Part shown: in pieces, positions 42,824-52,254 of the stretch | Numbering within the stretch: the first letter of the stretch is position 1 | Layout of the letters: every line of letters begins with the position of its first letter | Source: Acidobacteriota bacterium | GTDB lineage: Bacteria; Acidobacteriota; Terriglobia; Acidiferrales; UBA7541 | Direction of reading: 5' to 3' | Length of the DNA stretch: 54,364 nt | NCBI GenBank assembly: GCA_003225295.1 | Contig: QHYZ01000076.1 | Coordinates: 1 to 54,364, forward strand | Made by a program: the position numbers and the translations under genes | The notes under the pieces: model-generated | What the model saw: the letters and a program-made list of their open reading frames with translations, nothing else | Databases searched by the model: none | Told to the model about the DNA's origin: nothing

Positions 42824-42851
42824 ATTACATTCCCATATGGGCATATGTCAA
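42824..42851 (-). promoter_or_regulatory. arsR operon promoter and operator
   Basis: On the minus strand TTGACA (42846-42851) and TGTAAT (42824-42829) are 16 bp apart. The repeat CATATGCCCATATG (42834-42847) fills most of the spacer and overlaps the -35, forming a symmetric site suited to a dimeric ArsR repressor. Confidence 0.7.
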
Positions 42852-43035
42852 GCAGTTTTTTTTGCCCTTCTCCGGATGCCCCCGCCGCGCTTTCCGTTTC
42901 CTACCGGCCGCGCATGCCCCTCAAACTGAAATGCCCTGGAGTTTGTTCTTTGCTGGCGTTTCCGAACGTGCCATCAAAGTGGCGCTTGGTTTGGCCTGTG
43001 GCGGCCATTGGCTGCACGTATTTCTCGGTTCGCCC

Positions 43036-44880
43036 TCACTGTCGCGGGAAGGTGAATTCGCCGGACGGGTCGCGCTGCTTCAAAGCGGTGACCTTGCCGT
43101 TCTCCATGGCGAACTCATAGATGACGTCGGCGAATTGCGGGGTCCTGAACTTGAGACCCTTTATAGGAATCAACTTCAGAGGAGGTCCGCCCGGAAATGA
43201 CAGCGAGAGTCCGGCTCCGGGCTGATAGAGCACCTCAAATTTAACTTTGGTCGGAGTTACGTACCCACCCGCGAGTCTTTCGAACAGTGCCGGGTCCAAG
43301 GTATCAGGCTTGCGCGTAAAGACGACTTCGGCCTGATCGAGTGAGATCACCGCGCTATCAATATCTCCTTGCGGGTTTGTCCGGAAATTAACGGAGAACT
43401 TCCCATACTGTTCGTCATCCGGCGTGTCGAAACGGTCGTAATGGAAATGGCTCATCGAAAACTGGAATTCGTGAAAACCGAATTGCAAGGTGTCACTCTT
43501 GAGCGCAATCTTGAGGATGCCGTAAGCCGGATTCTCATAGTCGCCGGCGTAGTCGGCCAGCGCGTGGGACGGTTTGGTGCTCGGAATGCGGTCGGCGCCG
43601 GCTTTCGACCGTGCTTCCGTGCCTGCTTTCTTGCCGGCCAGCCGCTGTTGAAGTCGGCGCTGGCTCCACGGCGTCTGGTCCATCCCGAGAAGCCGCTCGT
43701 ACACATCGTAACTGACGATGTTGTACAGCGGGGCGCTGTGATCGCTGATCACCAGAACGATCACGCCGATCTTGTCGTTGGGCAGGAAAGAAACCTGCGA
43801 GTGAAAGCCAGGGAGATCGCCGCCATGATAAGTAATCAGATGCCCGCGATAGGCTGCGGTCTGGCGCCCCATGCCATAGGCCGGATTGAGTAGCTCCCAA
43901 AATCCCTGTGATTCCCCAAGCGTGTTTGGCAAACCAATGGCCGGTTGCAGCGTGGCTTTCAGCACATTTGCCGGCAGGACTTGTTGGCCGTTGTACTTTC
44001 CGTCGTTCATGAGCGCAATTAGCCAGTGGGAGAGTTCATCGATATTCGAAATGATGGCGCCCGCCGGAGCGACCCCCTCGGTGTCTTCATAATAGGGAAT
44101 CTTGTATAGCTCGAACGAGTCGCGCTTTTCCCGGAAAGGCACGCCGTGGTCGGGATGCTGGGTCATATCGGAAATCGTGTAGGTGGTCGTATTCATGTCC
44201 AGGGGCAGAAAGATCTTCTGGCGCACGAACTGCTCCCAGGTTTTCCCCGATTTCAGTTCGATGATGTTACCGGCGGCAGCGTACATCAGGTTGTTGTACA
44301 GGAAGGTTTCCCGCATCGGCTCCTGCGGCTCGAGGTACTTCAGCTTTTCGAACAACTCCTTCCTCGTAAACGGCGACTTGAACCAGATCAAATCATGCCT
44401 CGTCACTCCGGTACGGTGCGACAACATGTCGCGCAGAGTGACGTTGTCGTTCAGCTGATCGTTGTAAAACTGGATTGTCGGAACGGACTCACGTACCGGC
44501 TTATCCCAAGTCAGCTTTCCTTCTTCGACCAGCATGCCTGCGGCCACAGCGGTGAACAGTTTGGAGTTCGAGGCGATCTGGCACAGCGTCGCTGGCGTGA
44601 AGGGCAGCTTCTTCTCGTAGTCTCGATAGCCATAGCCCTTGGCGAAAACCAGTTTGTCATTGACCACAATTCCTACGCCAATCCCGGGTGTATTCCAATC
44701 CTTCAGAACTTGGACCATGTAGGCGTCGAAGTCGCTCAGCTTACTGGTGATCTCGGGCGCTTGCGCGCGAGCGCCAGGCACACCGGCCATCATCTCCAGC
44801 ATCAGGGTGAGGAATAGGACGGCGCGAACAACTCGGTTGAATCGCTGTTGGCTATCCGAGAATCTGTAATGGCAGAACAT
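43036..44880 (-). CDS. Exported serine hydrolase (beta-lactamase fold) with DUF3471-like C-terminus
   Basis: The 614-aa protein has an N-terminal hydrophobic signal (~residues 16-40, ending GARAQ). The beta-lactamase/DD-peptidase-type domain (~50-400) has nucleophile S-N-S-K in CQIASNSKLFTAVAA, LSHRTGVTRHD, the tyrosine motif LYNNLMYAA, and a late GGDLPGFHSQVSF in place of KTG. The C-terminal ~200 residues contain a DUF3471-like beta sheet (LADYAGDYENPAYGILKIAL). It is periplasmic; an esterase or peptidase role is likely. ATG 44880 with GAGGAGA upstream is preferred to the frame start at 45000. Confidence 0.85.
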   Translation of the reverse strand: MFCHYRFSDSQQRFNRVVRAVLFLTLMLEMMAGVPGARAQAPEITSKLSDFDAYMVQVLKDWNTPGIGVGIVVNDKLVFAKGYGYRDYEKKLPFTPATLCQIASNSKLFTAVAAGMLVEEGKLTWDKPVRESVPTIQFYNDQLNDNVTLRDMLSHRTGVTRHDLIWFKSPFTRKELFEKLKYLEPQEPMRETFLYNNLMYAAAGNIIELKSGKTWEQFVRQKIFLPLDMNTTTYTISDMTQHPDHGVPFREKRDSFELYKIPYYEDTEGVAPAGAIISNIDELSHWLIALMNDGKYNGQQVLPANVLKATLQPAIGLPNTLGESQGFWELLNPAYGMGRQTAAYRGHLITYHGGDLPGFHSQVSFLPNDKIGVIVLVISDHSAPLYNIVSYDVYERLLGMDQTPWSQRRLQQRLAGKKAGTEARSKAGADRIPSTKPSHALADYAGDYENPAYGILKIALKSDTLQFGFHEFQFSMSHFHYDRFDTPDDEQYGKFSVNFRTNPQGDIDSAVISLDQAEVVFTRKPDTLDPALFERLAGGYVTPTKVKFEVLYQPGAGLSLSFPGGPPLKLIPIKGLKFRTPQFADVIYEFAMENGKVTALKQRDPSGEFTFPRQ

Positions 44881-45131
44881 CAGGCGGGAATCTCCTCTCT
44901 GGTTAGTTCGAAGGGGAAATGCTCGAGCATTGTATAACCTGGTTGAGGATTCGCAAGGTCGAAAGAGCCACCCCAAGACGGAAGAATCTCGCTCGTCCAT
45001 GCGCCTCCCCGGGAGATCCGTCTCCCATAAGGCCGACCCGGCCTTGCCGCCAGGGCCGCTACTCCGTCTTGGCGTTTGAGACCGCGGCTTTTTTTTGGCC
45101 GGGCGAGCTTTTTTTTTCCGTTCCTGTCACA

Positions 45132-45530
45132 CTATGGGGTGGGGTCAGCGAGAGAATTGCGCAAGAGTGGGAGAAACGGCTCGTTGGTATTCTTCAGCTT
45201 TTCTTCAAGCCGCGACGTGCAGTCACAATCGCCGCAGGCCCAGGGCTCGGAGCCGTTCTCGTCGCGGCATTTGCGGCGGTCATGCGCGTCCTGCACTTTA
45301 ACGAGGTCAAAATACTCTTCCCAGTAAGGACGCTCTTCCTGGAGCGGCGTGGGGCAGTAGCAGACCTCGATCCACCGCACCGTGTGGTCCGCACAAACTC
45401 GCGCCTCATTCATGTTGCGCAGGTATTCGCCCTCGGCCACCGAACCTTCGCCCAACGTGCCGCGCTCGATCGCTTCCAGCAACCCCCGCTGGCAACCATC
45501 CTTCACCCGCGCTCGCACCAGGTATCGCAT
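45132..45530 (-). CDS. Cysteine-rich small protein of unknown function
   Basis: The 132-aa soluble protein starts MRYLVRARVKDGCQRGLLEA. It carries cysteine clusters VCYCPTP (~57-59) and CRDENGSEPWACGDCDC (~87-103), consistent with a zinc or iron site. The EARVCADHTVRWIEVCYCPT then PLQEERPYWEEYFDLVKVQD block is highly conserved-looking, and charged residues dominate. I recall similar hypothetical proteins in acidobacterial genomes but know no function. The C-terminal ~20 residues are less ordered. Confidence 0.72.
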   Translation of the reverse strand: MRYLVRARVKDGCQRGLLEAIERGTLGEGSVAEGEYLRNMNEARVCADHTVRWIEVCYCPTPLQEERPYWEEYFDLVKVQDAHDRRKCRDENGSEPWACGDCDCTSRLEEKLKNTNEPFLPLLRNSLADPTP

Positions 45531-45669
45531 GTTGTATAGATGTCCGTCCCTAGCTGCCGTCCATCCGAATTTATCATCGAATCAAGCCGAGAGCACGCCC
45601 GCCGCATAACTGCCCCGACCCCCTTCCGTCCGATTTCCAATTTCAACTTTTAACTTTCAACGGTGGCCC

Positions 45670-45745
45670 TTTGTTCTCCGACAATTTGTTCTCTGACACT
45701 TTGTTCTCTGACAATTTGTTCTCTGACACTTTGTTGCTCTGACAC
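45670..45745. repeat. Tandem 15-bp repeat array upstream of the kinase gene
   Basis: Five head-to-tail copies of TTTGTTCTCTGACA plus a last base lie at 45670-45684, 45685-45699, 45700-45714, 45715-45729 and 45730-45745; the last is 16 bp. The final base alternates A, C, A, C, C, so copies 1-4 form two 30-bp units. The array ends 15 bp before the kinase -35. It may be a multi-site operator or slippage product. Confidence 0.8.
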
Positions 45746-45760
45746 ATCGTTGCGAATGAA

Positions 45761-45789
45761 TTGACCGCGATCCCCCGACCGTCTACCAT
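45761..45789 (+). promoter_or_regulatory. Candidate promoter of the kinase gene
   Basis: TTGACC (45761-45766) and TACCAT (45784-45789) are separated by 17 bp, 20 bp before the ATG at 45810, immediately downstream of the tandem repeats. Confidence 0.5.
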
Positions 45790-45809
45790 CCTCATTTCGC
45801 TCCGCGCTC

Positions 45810-48536
45810 ATGCTCAACGAAACCATCGCCCACTACCGCATCCTCCGCCAGCTTGGTAAGGGCGGGATGGGCGTTGTCTACGAAGCTGAAGACACCAAAC
45901 TCGGCCGCCGCGTAGCCCTGAAATTCCTCCCGCAAGACACCCACCGCGATCCTCAGGCTCTCGAACGCTTCCTCCGTGAAGCCCGCACTGCCTCCGCGCT
46001 CAATCATCCCGGCATTTGCATCATTCACGCCATCGAAGAACACGCTGGCCGGTCCTTCATCGCCATGGAGCTGCTCGAAGGGCAGACCCTCGACAAACTG
46101 ATCCCCCTCGGTTCCCTCCCGATTCCGCGCACGATCGACATCGGCATCCAGCTGGCCGACGCCCTCGACGCCGCCCACAAAAAAGGCATCATCCACCGCG
46201 ACATCAAACCCGCCAACATTTTCGTCACCGGGCGTAGCGCCGTCAAAATTCTCGATTTTGGCCTCGCCAAGCTCCTGCCGGAGCACCATCGACACCTTGG
46301 CGGCGAGACCCTCGTCGATCCTGAGACTCTGCTTCTCACCAGCCCCGGCACCGCCGTCGGCACCATCTCCTACATGTCTCCCGAACAAGCCCGTGGCGAG
46401 GAACTCGACCCTCGCAGCGACCTCTTCTCTCTGGGCGGCGTCCTCTATCAGTTGGTCACCGGCAGGCAGGCGTTCCCGGGCACCACCAGCGCGGTGGTCT
46501 TCGACAACATCCTGCACAGCGCTCCGGTGGCTCCGGTCACCTTGAATCCCGACGTCCCCGCCGAGCTCGCGCGCATTCTCAACAAAGCCCTCGAAAAAGA
46601 TCGCGAGGTGCGCTACCAAGTCGCCGCGGAATTGCGCGCCGATCTTACACGCCTGCAGCGGGAGATCGATTCCGGGAAGGTCGCTTCCGTTTCGTCTTCC
46701 TCGGGTCGAATCCGGGCGCAATTGTCCCCGGCGGCCGCCCAGCCTGCCGAGCCAGCGCGTTCGCCTTCGAGCAGCTCCGTGCTGATCGCCGCCGCCAGCA
46801 AGAACAAGCTCGGCACAGGCCTCGTGCTGGGAACTGTTTTCCTGCTGCTTGTCGCCGCCACATTCGGCATCTACTCGCTGGTGCAGCGCACGCGGCACCT
46901 GCCTTTTGAAAAAGTCAAGATCGAGAATCTGACGAACAGCGGACATGTCTTCCTGACCAGGCTCTCTCCCGACGGAAAATATTTGTTGCATGTCCGCGAA
47001 GAAAACGGGCTGCAGTCGCTCTGGCTGCGGCATATCCCCACGGGTAGCAATACGCAGGTGGTCGCTCCATTTACGACCCGCTATACGGGACTGACATTTT
47101 CACCCGACGGTGATTACATCTATTTCGTGCGCCGCGATGAAGAGGAGCAGTCCATCGCTTCTCTGTATCAGGCGCCTGTGCTGGGCGGAACGCCGCGATT
47201 GTTGATCAGGGATGTGGACAGCCCCATCGCATTTTCCCCAGATGGACAGCGCTTCGCCTATCTCCACCAACATGAAGATTCTTCCCTGATGGATCTGTAT
47301 CTTGTCCACAAGGATGGCTCTCCGGACCGCGCGTTGTTCAATCACCAGCCAATTTCGACGGACAGCCTCACGCTGGCATGGTCGCCGGATGGAAAAACGA
47401 TTTTGATCCCCGTGGTGCAGCCCACACCAAATGACTTCGGCGGCTTTGTCGCCGTCGACACTGCAAGCGGCGAGCAGACGCTGGTGGCCGTGGCGAAGGA
47501 ACGGAGCTATTTCGATCCCTCGTGGATGCCGGACGGGAACGGCGTGCTGGTTTCCGCGTCTCTTGCGGAAACCGGTTTCGAACGGACTCAGCTCGGAATC
47601 GTTTCGTATCCGAAAGGAGAATTTCGCCTGCTCACCACGGATACCAATCGCTATCTGCACCCGAGCCTGGCGTCCGACGGCCGCACGATCGCCGCCAGTC
47701 AAGCGCAGCTCAAATTTGAACTCGGCGTGGCCCCGGCATCCTCGCCCGACGCGGTCGAACGCGTGCCGTTGTCGTCTCGATTGAGCATCTGGCGATGGGA
47801 TTGGATGCCCGACGGACGTCTGGTGATTCCCCAAGGGCCTGACATTCGAATCGTGAGCACCACCGGAAGCGAGAGCGTGGTGGCCTCAAACATGCGACAT
47901 CCTCCGGACCAGGCCGCTTCCTGCGGCGGTGGGAAGTACATCGTGTTCCGTCAATTCGGTGGTGTGAGCGGGGTGGCCACCAATCTGTGGCGTATCGATG
48001 CGGCGGGGACCAACCTCAAGCAGCTCACGTTCGGACTGAACGAATCTGATCCGGAATGTTCGCTCGACGGGAAATGGGTCTACTACGTGGATCGCGGTGA
48101 TAACCGGTATTTGAAGCGCATTTTCCTCGAAGGGGGGCTTGCGGAAACGGTCATCTATGCCCCCACTGGTCTTTACGCACTCTCTCCGGACGGGAAAACC
48201 ATCGTGAAGGACGAAGTGCGCGATTCCGATCACCAATTGATGCTGGCGCTTTATTCGATCGAGGAGAAGAAAAAATCCTATATCGAATATGACCAGCGAG
48301 CTCTCGGTGGATATGCGTTCCTGCCGGACGGAAAATCGGTGGCCTACGTCGTGCGGGAAAAAGCGGTGGATAATCTTTGGACCCGCCCCGTGGATGGCTC
48401 GCCCAGTCGCCCGTTGACGCACTTCACGTCGGAATCGATTTATTCGTTCCGGTATTCTCCCGACGGCGCGAAAGTCGCCATCGAACGCGGGCATATGGAG
48501 TCCGACGCGGTGCTCCTTCGCGATGCCTCTCAGTAG
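45810..48536 (+). CDS. Ser/Thr protein kinase with transmembrane helix and PD40/TolB-type propeller
   Basis: The 908-aa receptor-like kinase has an N-terminal PknB-type kinase domain (~8-285). The glycine loop is GKGGMG (16-21), with K38 in VALKFL, catalytic HRDIKPAN (D131) and DFG (D149). The activation segment ends [11 protein letters not shown] juxtamembrane linker rich in S/A/P precedes one transmembrane helix (~335-357). The periplasmic part is a beta-propeller with WD40-like PD40 repeats ([44 protein letters not shown]). Such fusions are abundant in Acidobacteriota and probably sense envelope cues. Substrates are unknown. Confidence 0.95.
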   Translation: MLNETIAHYRILRQLGKGGMGVVYEAEDTKLGRRVALKFLPQDTHRDPQALERFLREARTASALNHPGICIIHAIEEHAGRSFIAMELLEGQTLDKLIPLGSLPIPRTIDIGIQLADALDAAHKKGIIHRDIKPANIFVTGRSAVKILDFGLAKLLPEHHRHLGGETLVDPETLLLTSPGTAVGTISYMSPEQARGEELDPRSDLFSLGGVLYQLVTGRQAFPGTTSAVVFDNILHSAPVAPVTLNPDVPAELARILNKALEKDREVRYQVAAELRADLTRLQREIDSGKVASVSSSSGRIRAQLSPAAAQPAEPARSPSSSSVLIAAASKNKLGTGLVLGTVFLLLVAATFGIYSLVQRTRHLPFEKVKIENLTNSGHVFLTRLSPDGKYLLHVREENGLQSLWLRHIPTGSNTQVVAPFTTRYTGLTFSPDGDYIYFVRRDEEEQSIASLYQAPVLGGTPRLLIRDVDSPIAFSPDGQRFAYLHQHEDSSLMDLYLVHKDGSPDRALFNHQPISTDSLTLAWSPDGKTILIPVVQPTPNDFGGFVAVDTASGEQTLVAVAKERSYFDPSWMPDGNGVLVSASLAETGFERTQLGIVSYPKGEFRLLTTDTNRYLHPSLASDGRTIAASQAQLKFELGVAPASSPDAVERVPLSSRLSIWRWDWMPDGRLVIPQGPDIRIVSTTGSESVVASNMRHPPDQAASCGGGKYIVFRQFGGVSGVATNLWRIDAAGTNLKQLTFGLNESDPECSLDGKWVYYVDRGDNRYLKRIFLEGGLAETVIYAPTGLYALSPDGKTIVKDEVRDSDHQLMLALYSIEEKKKSYIEYDQRALGGYAFLPDGKSVAYVVREKAVDNLWTRPVDGSPSRPLTHFTSESIYSFRYSPDGAKVAIERGHMESDAVLLRDASQ

Positions 48537-48574
48537 AAAACAATCCAAGCCAGCAGAGAAAAATCAAAGGTTAA

Positions 48575-49675
48575 TTACTTGATCCCCGCGCCTCCAGGAT
48601 TGGGTGTCGTGGGGACATTCGCATTGGCGCGGGCGAAATAGCCGCGGCGCGCGCGCACCTGGTAGCCCTTGTGTTCAGGCACTTCGATACGGATCTTGTG
48701 GTAGCGGCCATCAAGAACGTAGTTGGTCGGAAGATAGGCGATGGAATACTGATTGCGAAGTTCGTCGCCGATGTCCTGGAATGACTGGTCCAGATCGTCT
48801 ACGTGGTAGGGAAAAAACGCGCGACCACCGGTTTCCTCGGCAAGCTCCTGGAGAATCTTGTCACCGTCCGTCAAGTGATATTTGCGGTCGGCCATCTTGT
48901 TCGGATCGGTCTGCGAGAGGGAAACCCATTGTGTGCTGGTGCTGATGGCGTAGATGACTACACTAGTGCGCTGGGCCATTTCGATGGCATCCCCGCGCGT
49001 GTGCGTCGATAAGTTGTCCTCGCCGTCGCTGATGAGAATCATGACGCGGCGCACCACATCCGGTTGATCACCCGGCGGGCGCGGCGGATGGCTCAGTTCT
49101 TTCACGCACGCTTCATAAATCGCATCGTAAATTGCGGTGCCGCCGCCCGCGCGCGTCTTGGTGATCTGGTCCCGCAGCGCCCCCGCATCGCCGGTGAAGG
49201 GCTGGACGATTTGCGGCTCGTCGTCAAAGGTCATCACAAAAGCTTCATCCTTGTTGTGGCGCAGCACGCTAAATAGAAAATTGGTCGAAGCGTCCTGCTC
49301 GAACTTAATGCGGTCACGGATGCTGTTCGATGTGTCCAGCAGCATGCCGATGCGCAGAGGCAGATCGGTTTGCTTGCTGAAATAACGGATCTCCTGCGGA
49401 GCCTTGTCGTCCCAAATCTTGAAGTCACCCTTTTCGAGCTCGGGAACAAGCTTGTTTCGACGGTTGAGCACGGTGAAGAGCACATCGACAAGGTTGACCA
49501 CCGAAATAATCGTTTCATTGCTCTTCTGGGCAGGCTCTTGCTTGGGGGCCGACGACGGCGCCGGTGTGGGCGCTTGAGGCTTGTCCGGTGAAGATTGCTG
49601 CGCCTGGTCAGTCAGCGGAAGGAGCAACAGCGCCAACGCCAAAAAGATCGAAGTGATGATCCGTCGCATTTGCAT
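48575..49675 (-). CDS. Exported VWFA-related Acidobacterial domain protein (canonical MIDAS)
   Basis: The 366-aa protein has a signal peptide (1-25, MRRIITSIFLALALLLLPLT then DQAQ), a Pro/Ala/Gln linker, and a beta lead (VVNLVDVLFTVLNRRNKLVP). Its VWA domain has an intact metal site: MLLDTSNSIRD, a T in GGGTAIYDAIYEA, and D in LISDGEDNLS. The family ending is GRYHKIRIEVPEHKGYQVRA then RRGYFA. It is transcribed convergently with the kinase, 38 bp away, and just downstream of the RluD-like gene (gap 3 bp). The ATG lacks a clear SD, so coupling to the upstream gene is possible. Confidence 0.9.
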   Translation of the reverse strand: MQMRRIITSIFLALALLLLPLTDQAQQSSPDKPQAPTPAPSSAPKQEPAQKSNETIISVVNLVDVLFTVLNRRNKLVPELEKGDFKIWDDKAPQEIRYFSKQTDLPLRIGMLLDTSNSIRDRIKFEQDASTNFLFSVLRHNKDEAFVMTFDDEPQIVQPFTGDAGALRDQITKTRAGGGTAIYDAIYEACVKELSHPPRPPGDQPDVVRRVMILISDGEDNLSTHTRGDAIEMAQRTSVVIYAISTSTQWVSLSQTDPNKMADRKYHLTDGDKILQELAEETGGRAFFPYHVDDLDQSFQDIGDELRNQYSIAYLPTNYVLDGRYHKIRIEVPEHKGYQVRARRGYFARANANVPTTPNPGGAGIK

Positions 49676-49678
49676 CGA

Positions 49679-50749
49679 TTATAGGTACCCGGTCAGCGCA
49701 GCGTCAATTCGGCTCTGCGGCTCCCCCGCAGCGTCACAAAGTTTTCTCAAGAAATCGCGCAGTTCACCCGGCAAAGCAGCGCGAACTTCGATCCACGCAG
49801 CGGTCCGCGGCTGCGCGAAGCCGAGCTTTGCCGCGTGCAGAAAATTACGTCCAAGCGGCGCCAAGGCGGTCTTGCCTAGCCGCAGCGCCCCTGCCGCTCC
49901 GACGCGGTGGGAGCCTACGCCAACGTTCAACTGCCGCGCGGCGCCGTAAAGGGTATCGCCAACTACCGGGTGCTTCAGCGCGGAGAAGTGCACTCGAATT
50001 TGATGCGTGCGCCCGGTGTGGAGTTGGACTTCCACCAGTGCCGTGCTGTCGATCTTTGCCAGAGCCTTCCAATCCGTGCGGGCTTCGCGCGGATTTGCGA
50101 TTGTCCCGCCGTGCCAGGACTTGCCTTCGGTCGTCATGCGCGTGCGATGGATGGGGTCGCGCCCAATGGCCAGCTCGATTCGGCCGCTTCGCTCCGCGAG
50201 AATGCCCTGCACCAGCGCGATATACGTTTTCTTGATGGCTCGCTGGCGAAAGGCTTCGCCAAGTTTCGCGTGCGCTGCGTCGTTCTTGGCAACGAGAATC
50301 ACGCCCGACGTTTCCTTGTCCAGGCGGTGGACGATTCCCGGCCGCAGCTGATCGGCAGCCCGGGAAAGCAATTGCCCGCGCCCAAGAAGCGCGTTGACCA
50401 GCGTCCCGGAGACGTTTCCCGCGCCGGCGTGAACAGTCATCCCCGCAGCCTTGTTGATGGCCATGACATCGTCGTCCTCGTAAAGCACATCGAGCGGAAT
50501 CGTTTCGGCTTCGGCACGGATCGCCGGCCGCGGCTGGGCACGCACGGTGATGAGCATCCCACCGCGAAGTCTCTGGGAAGATTTCGTGGGTTTGCCATTG
50601 ACCAGGACAAGACCGCCGTCGATGAGTTCTTGCACGCGCGAGCGCGAAAGTTCCGGGCAATGGGCGGCCACGAACCGGTCGAGCCGGGTACCGGCGTCTG
50701 TAAGTCCGGTCAGAAGTTCATGAATCTCGGGTTGGGCTCCAGCCGGCAC
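49679..50749 (-). CDS. RluD-family 23S rRNA pseudouridine synthase
   Basis: The 356-aa enzyme has an N-terminal S4 RNA-binding domain (RLDRFVAAHCPELSRSRVQE) and a TruA/RluA-type catalytic domain. The catalytic Asp is in GIVHRLDKETSGVILVAKND (~140), and VQLHTGRTHQIRVHFSALKH is the RNA-binding strand. It converts uridine to pseudouridine in rRNA, probably helix 69 if an RluD orthologue. The GTG start at 50749 has no clear SD. The last ~70 residues (KTALAPLGRNFLHAAKLGFA) include the usual C-terminal strand. It is followed directly by a VWA gene. Confidence 0.92.
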   Translation of the reverse strand: MPAGAQPEIHELLTGLTDAGTRLDRFVAAHCPELSRSRVQELIDGGLVLVNGKPTKSSQRLRGGMLITVRAQPRPAIRAEAETIPLDVLYEDDDVMAINKAAGMTVHAGAGNVSGTLVNALLGRGQLLSRAADQLRPGIVHRLDKETSGVILVAKNDAAHAKLGEAFRQRAIKKTYIALVQGILAERSGRIELAIGRDPIHRTRMTTEGKSWHGGTIANPREARTDWKALAKIDSTALVEVQLHTGRTHQIRVHFSALKHPVVGDTLYGAARQLNVGVGSHRVGAAGALRLGKTALAPLGRNFLHAAKLGFAQPRTAAWIEVRAALPGELRDFLRKLCDAAGEPQSRIDAALTGYL

Positions 50750-50923
50750 GAGCCGATTGTAGCAGGCTGCGACGGAGGCGTAGCTCCGGCAGAGAAATGC
50801 CGGGAGAAGATCAAGGAGTGCAATCGTTCAGGGTTGCGACAGTCGAAAGATTTCCAGGTTGAACCTTGGACCTGGGGCGTTGGAACTCTGTGGGATGGAT
50901 CGATGCCGTATTGAGTCCACCCA

Positions 50924-52012
50924 CTACTGCTTATGAGGAACGCCGCGAGGACCTGTGTAGTAGCCTTGCCGGGTCTTGATGGTGACGCCTTCGCGCGTGG
51001 TACGGACTTCCACCGTGTGATAGCCAGCGTTGCGGTTGTTGCCGTGAGGCACGTATGCCAGGGTGTACTCGTGGCGAGCTTCCTCGGTTATCCGCGAATA
51101 GAGCCTTTCTATGGCTGCGCTTTGGACGGCGTAAAAAATATCGCCGCCGGAGTCATTTGCGTAGTTGAGTAGGCGAGAGAACTTTCGCTTTAAGGAGTGG
51201 CCGACAGCCAAGCTGTATACGGATATGTTGTCGTGTAGCAGAGCCTCGAGAGTGTCGGCATACGTATGGTGGTTGAATTGGGGTCCGTTGAGACCATCGG
51301 AGATCAGCAGGATGACCTTGCGGCGACTGGCTCCAGGATCATGAAGCAACTCAGCGGCGGAGTGCACGGCATCGTCAAGGGCTTTGGTTGGGCTGGATCC
51401 AAGGTCAGTCGGAGCCGCCAGGGGCGGTTCGCCCACTCCGAGTGAATGGCTCGACGGCGAGGAAACGTAGGGAACCGGGCCGGCGGTCGAAGGGCCACTG
51501 TGGTCCTGGGCTTCCTTCAGGTCAGCCCATAGCTGGTTGAGGTCGCTAGAGAATCTCTCGCCTGGATAGAACGACAGGTCAAAGCGGCAGACGAGCGCCT
51601 CGTCGCTCGGACCGATTCCCCCGGTGATGGCACGCAGAGTGGGAGCCATCTGCGCGGCGTCCTTCGATTTCAGATCGTCGTCGATGAGCACGACCAGCGA
51701 GAGCGGAAAGGCTTCGGCAGTGAACACTTCTGTCTGTTGTTCGATGTTATCGTCGAAGATGCGGAACTCGTCTTTCCGCAAATCAGGCACAAGATGGCCT
51801 TGACGATCTTTAGCGATGACCGGGAGCACGACCAGATCGGAATTGATGCTGATTTTGGTTCGCACTTCGCTCTGTTGGGCGGCGGGTGGTGCTAGCGGTT
51901 GTGTGCGGACAGCGGGAGTTTCTTGCCTGGCCATTTGCCGTGATTGAGCGAGGGCGGAGCCAGCAGCCAGCAGTATAGCAAACAGCCTTCTTCGAGAAGA
52001 AACGGCTCTCAT
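50924..52012 (-). CDS. Exported VWFA-related Acidobacterial domain protein (altered MIDAS)
   Basis: This 362-aa protein has a short signal peptide (MRAVSSRRRLFAILLAAGSA, then LAQ), a linker, and ISINSDLVVLPVIAKDRQGH then LVPDLRKDEFRIFDDNIEQQ. In its VWA domain DxSxS reads LIDDDLKSKDAAQ. It shares this DLKSKDA pattern, ALVCRFD, the Pro/Ser insertion and the S/P-TKALDDAVH/YAA motif with the protein at 38064-39152, so the two are close paralogues with the same altered site. The ending is the family YHTVEVRTTREGVTIKTRQG then YYTG. The ligand is unknown. Confidence 0.88.
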   Translation of the reverse strand: MRAVSSRRRLFAILLAAGSALAQSRQMARQETPAVRTQPLAPPAAQQSEVRTKISINSDLVVLPVIAKDRQGHLVPDLRKDEFRIFDDNIEQQTEVFTAEAFPLSLVVLIDDDLKSKDAAQMAPTLRAITGGIGPSDEALVCRFDLSFYPGERFSSDLNQLWADLKEAQDHSGPSTAGPVPYVSSPSSHSLGVGEPPLAAPTDLGSSPTKALDDAVHSAAELLHDPGASRRKVILLISDGLNGPQFNHHTYADTLEALLHDNISVYSLAVGHSLKRKFSRLLNYANDSGGDIFYAVQSAAIERLYSRITEEARHEYTLAYVPHGNNRNAGYHTVEVRTTREGVTIKTRQGYYTGPRGVPHKQ

Positions 52013-52254
52013 AGATCAAATCCTACTGGAAACTCTGACGCCGATTGGCAGAGAAGGGTGGCCAACCTGGGTAGCGGACTCTTGTTCCATTTTTTCTGGC
52101 GTGCTCATTTCTCGTTCTCCACTTCTCGGTCCCAGCCGCACAGCCACAAAAAACCGGGATGAGCGGCGGGCAAGTTGGGGAGGGAGGCTCTCGAAAGAAG
52201 AAGCTAACTGGGGCCATGTGGGGTCGTCTAGAATGTGGCGGCGAGGAGAGAACC

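Noticed and set aside
45088-45118. Two T9 tracts as intrinsic terminators
   Set aside because: No stable stem precedes either tract on the plus strand, and no plus-strand gene ends just upstream.
45670-45745. CRISPR array
   Set aside because: Repeats are contiguous 15-mers without spacers, and no cas genes are present.
45792-47033. 413-codon minus-strand frame over the kinase domain
   Set aside because: It is antisense to an intact kinase domain and has no SD and no recognisable motif.
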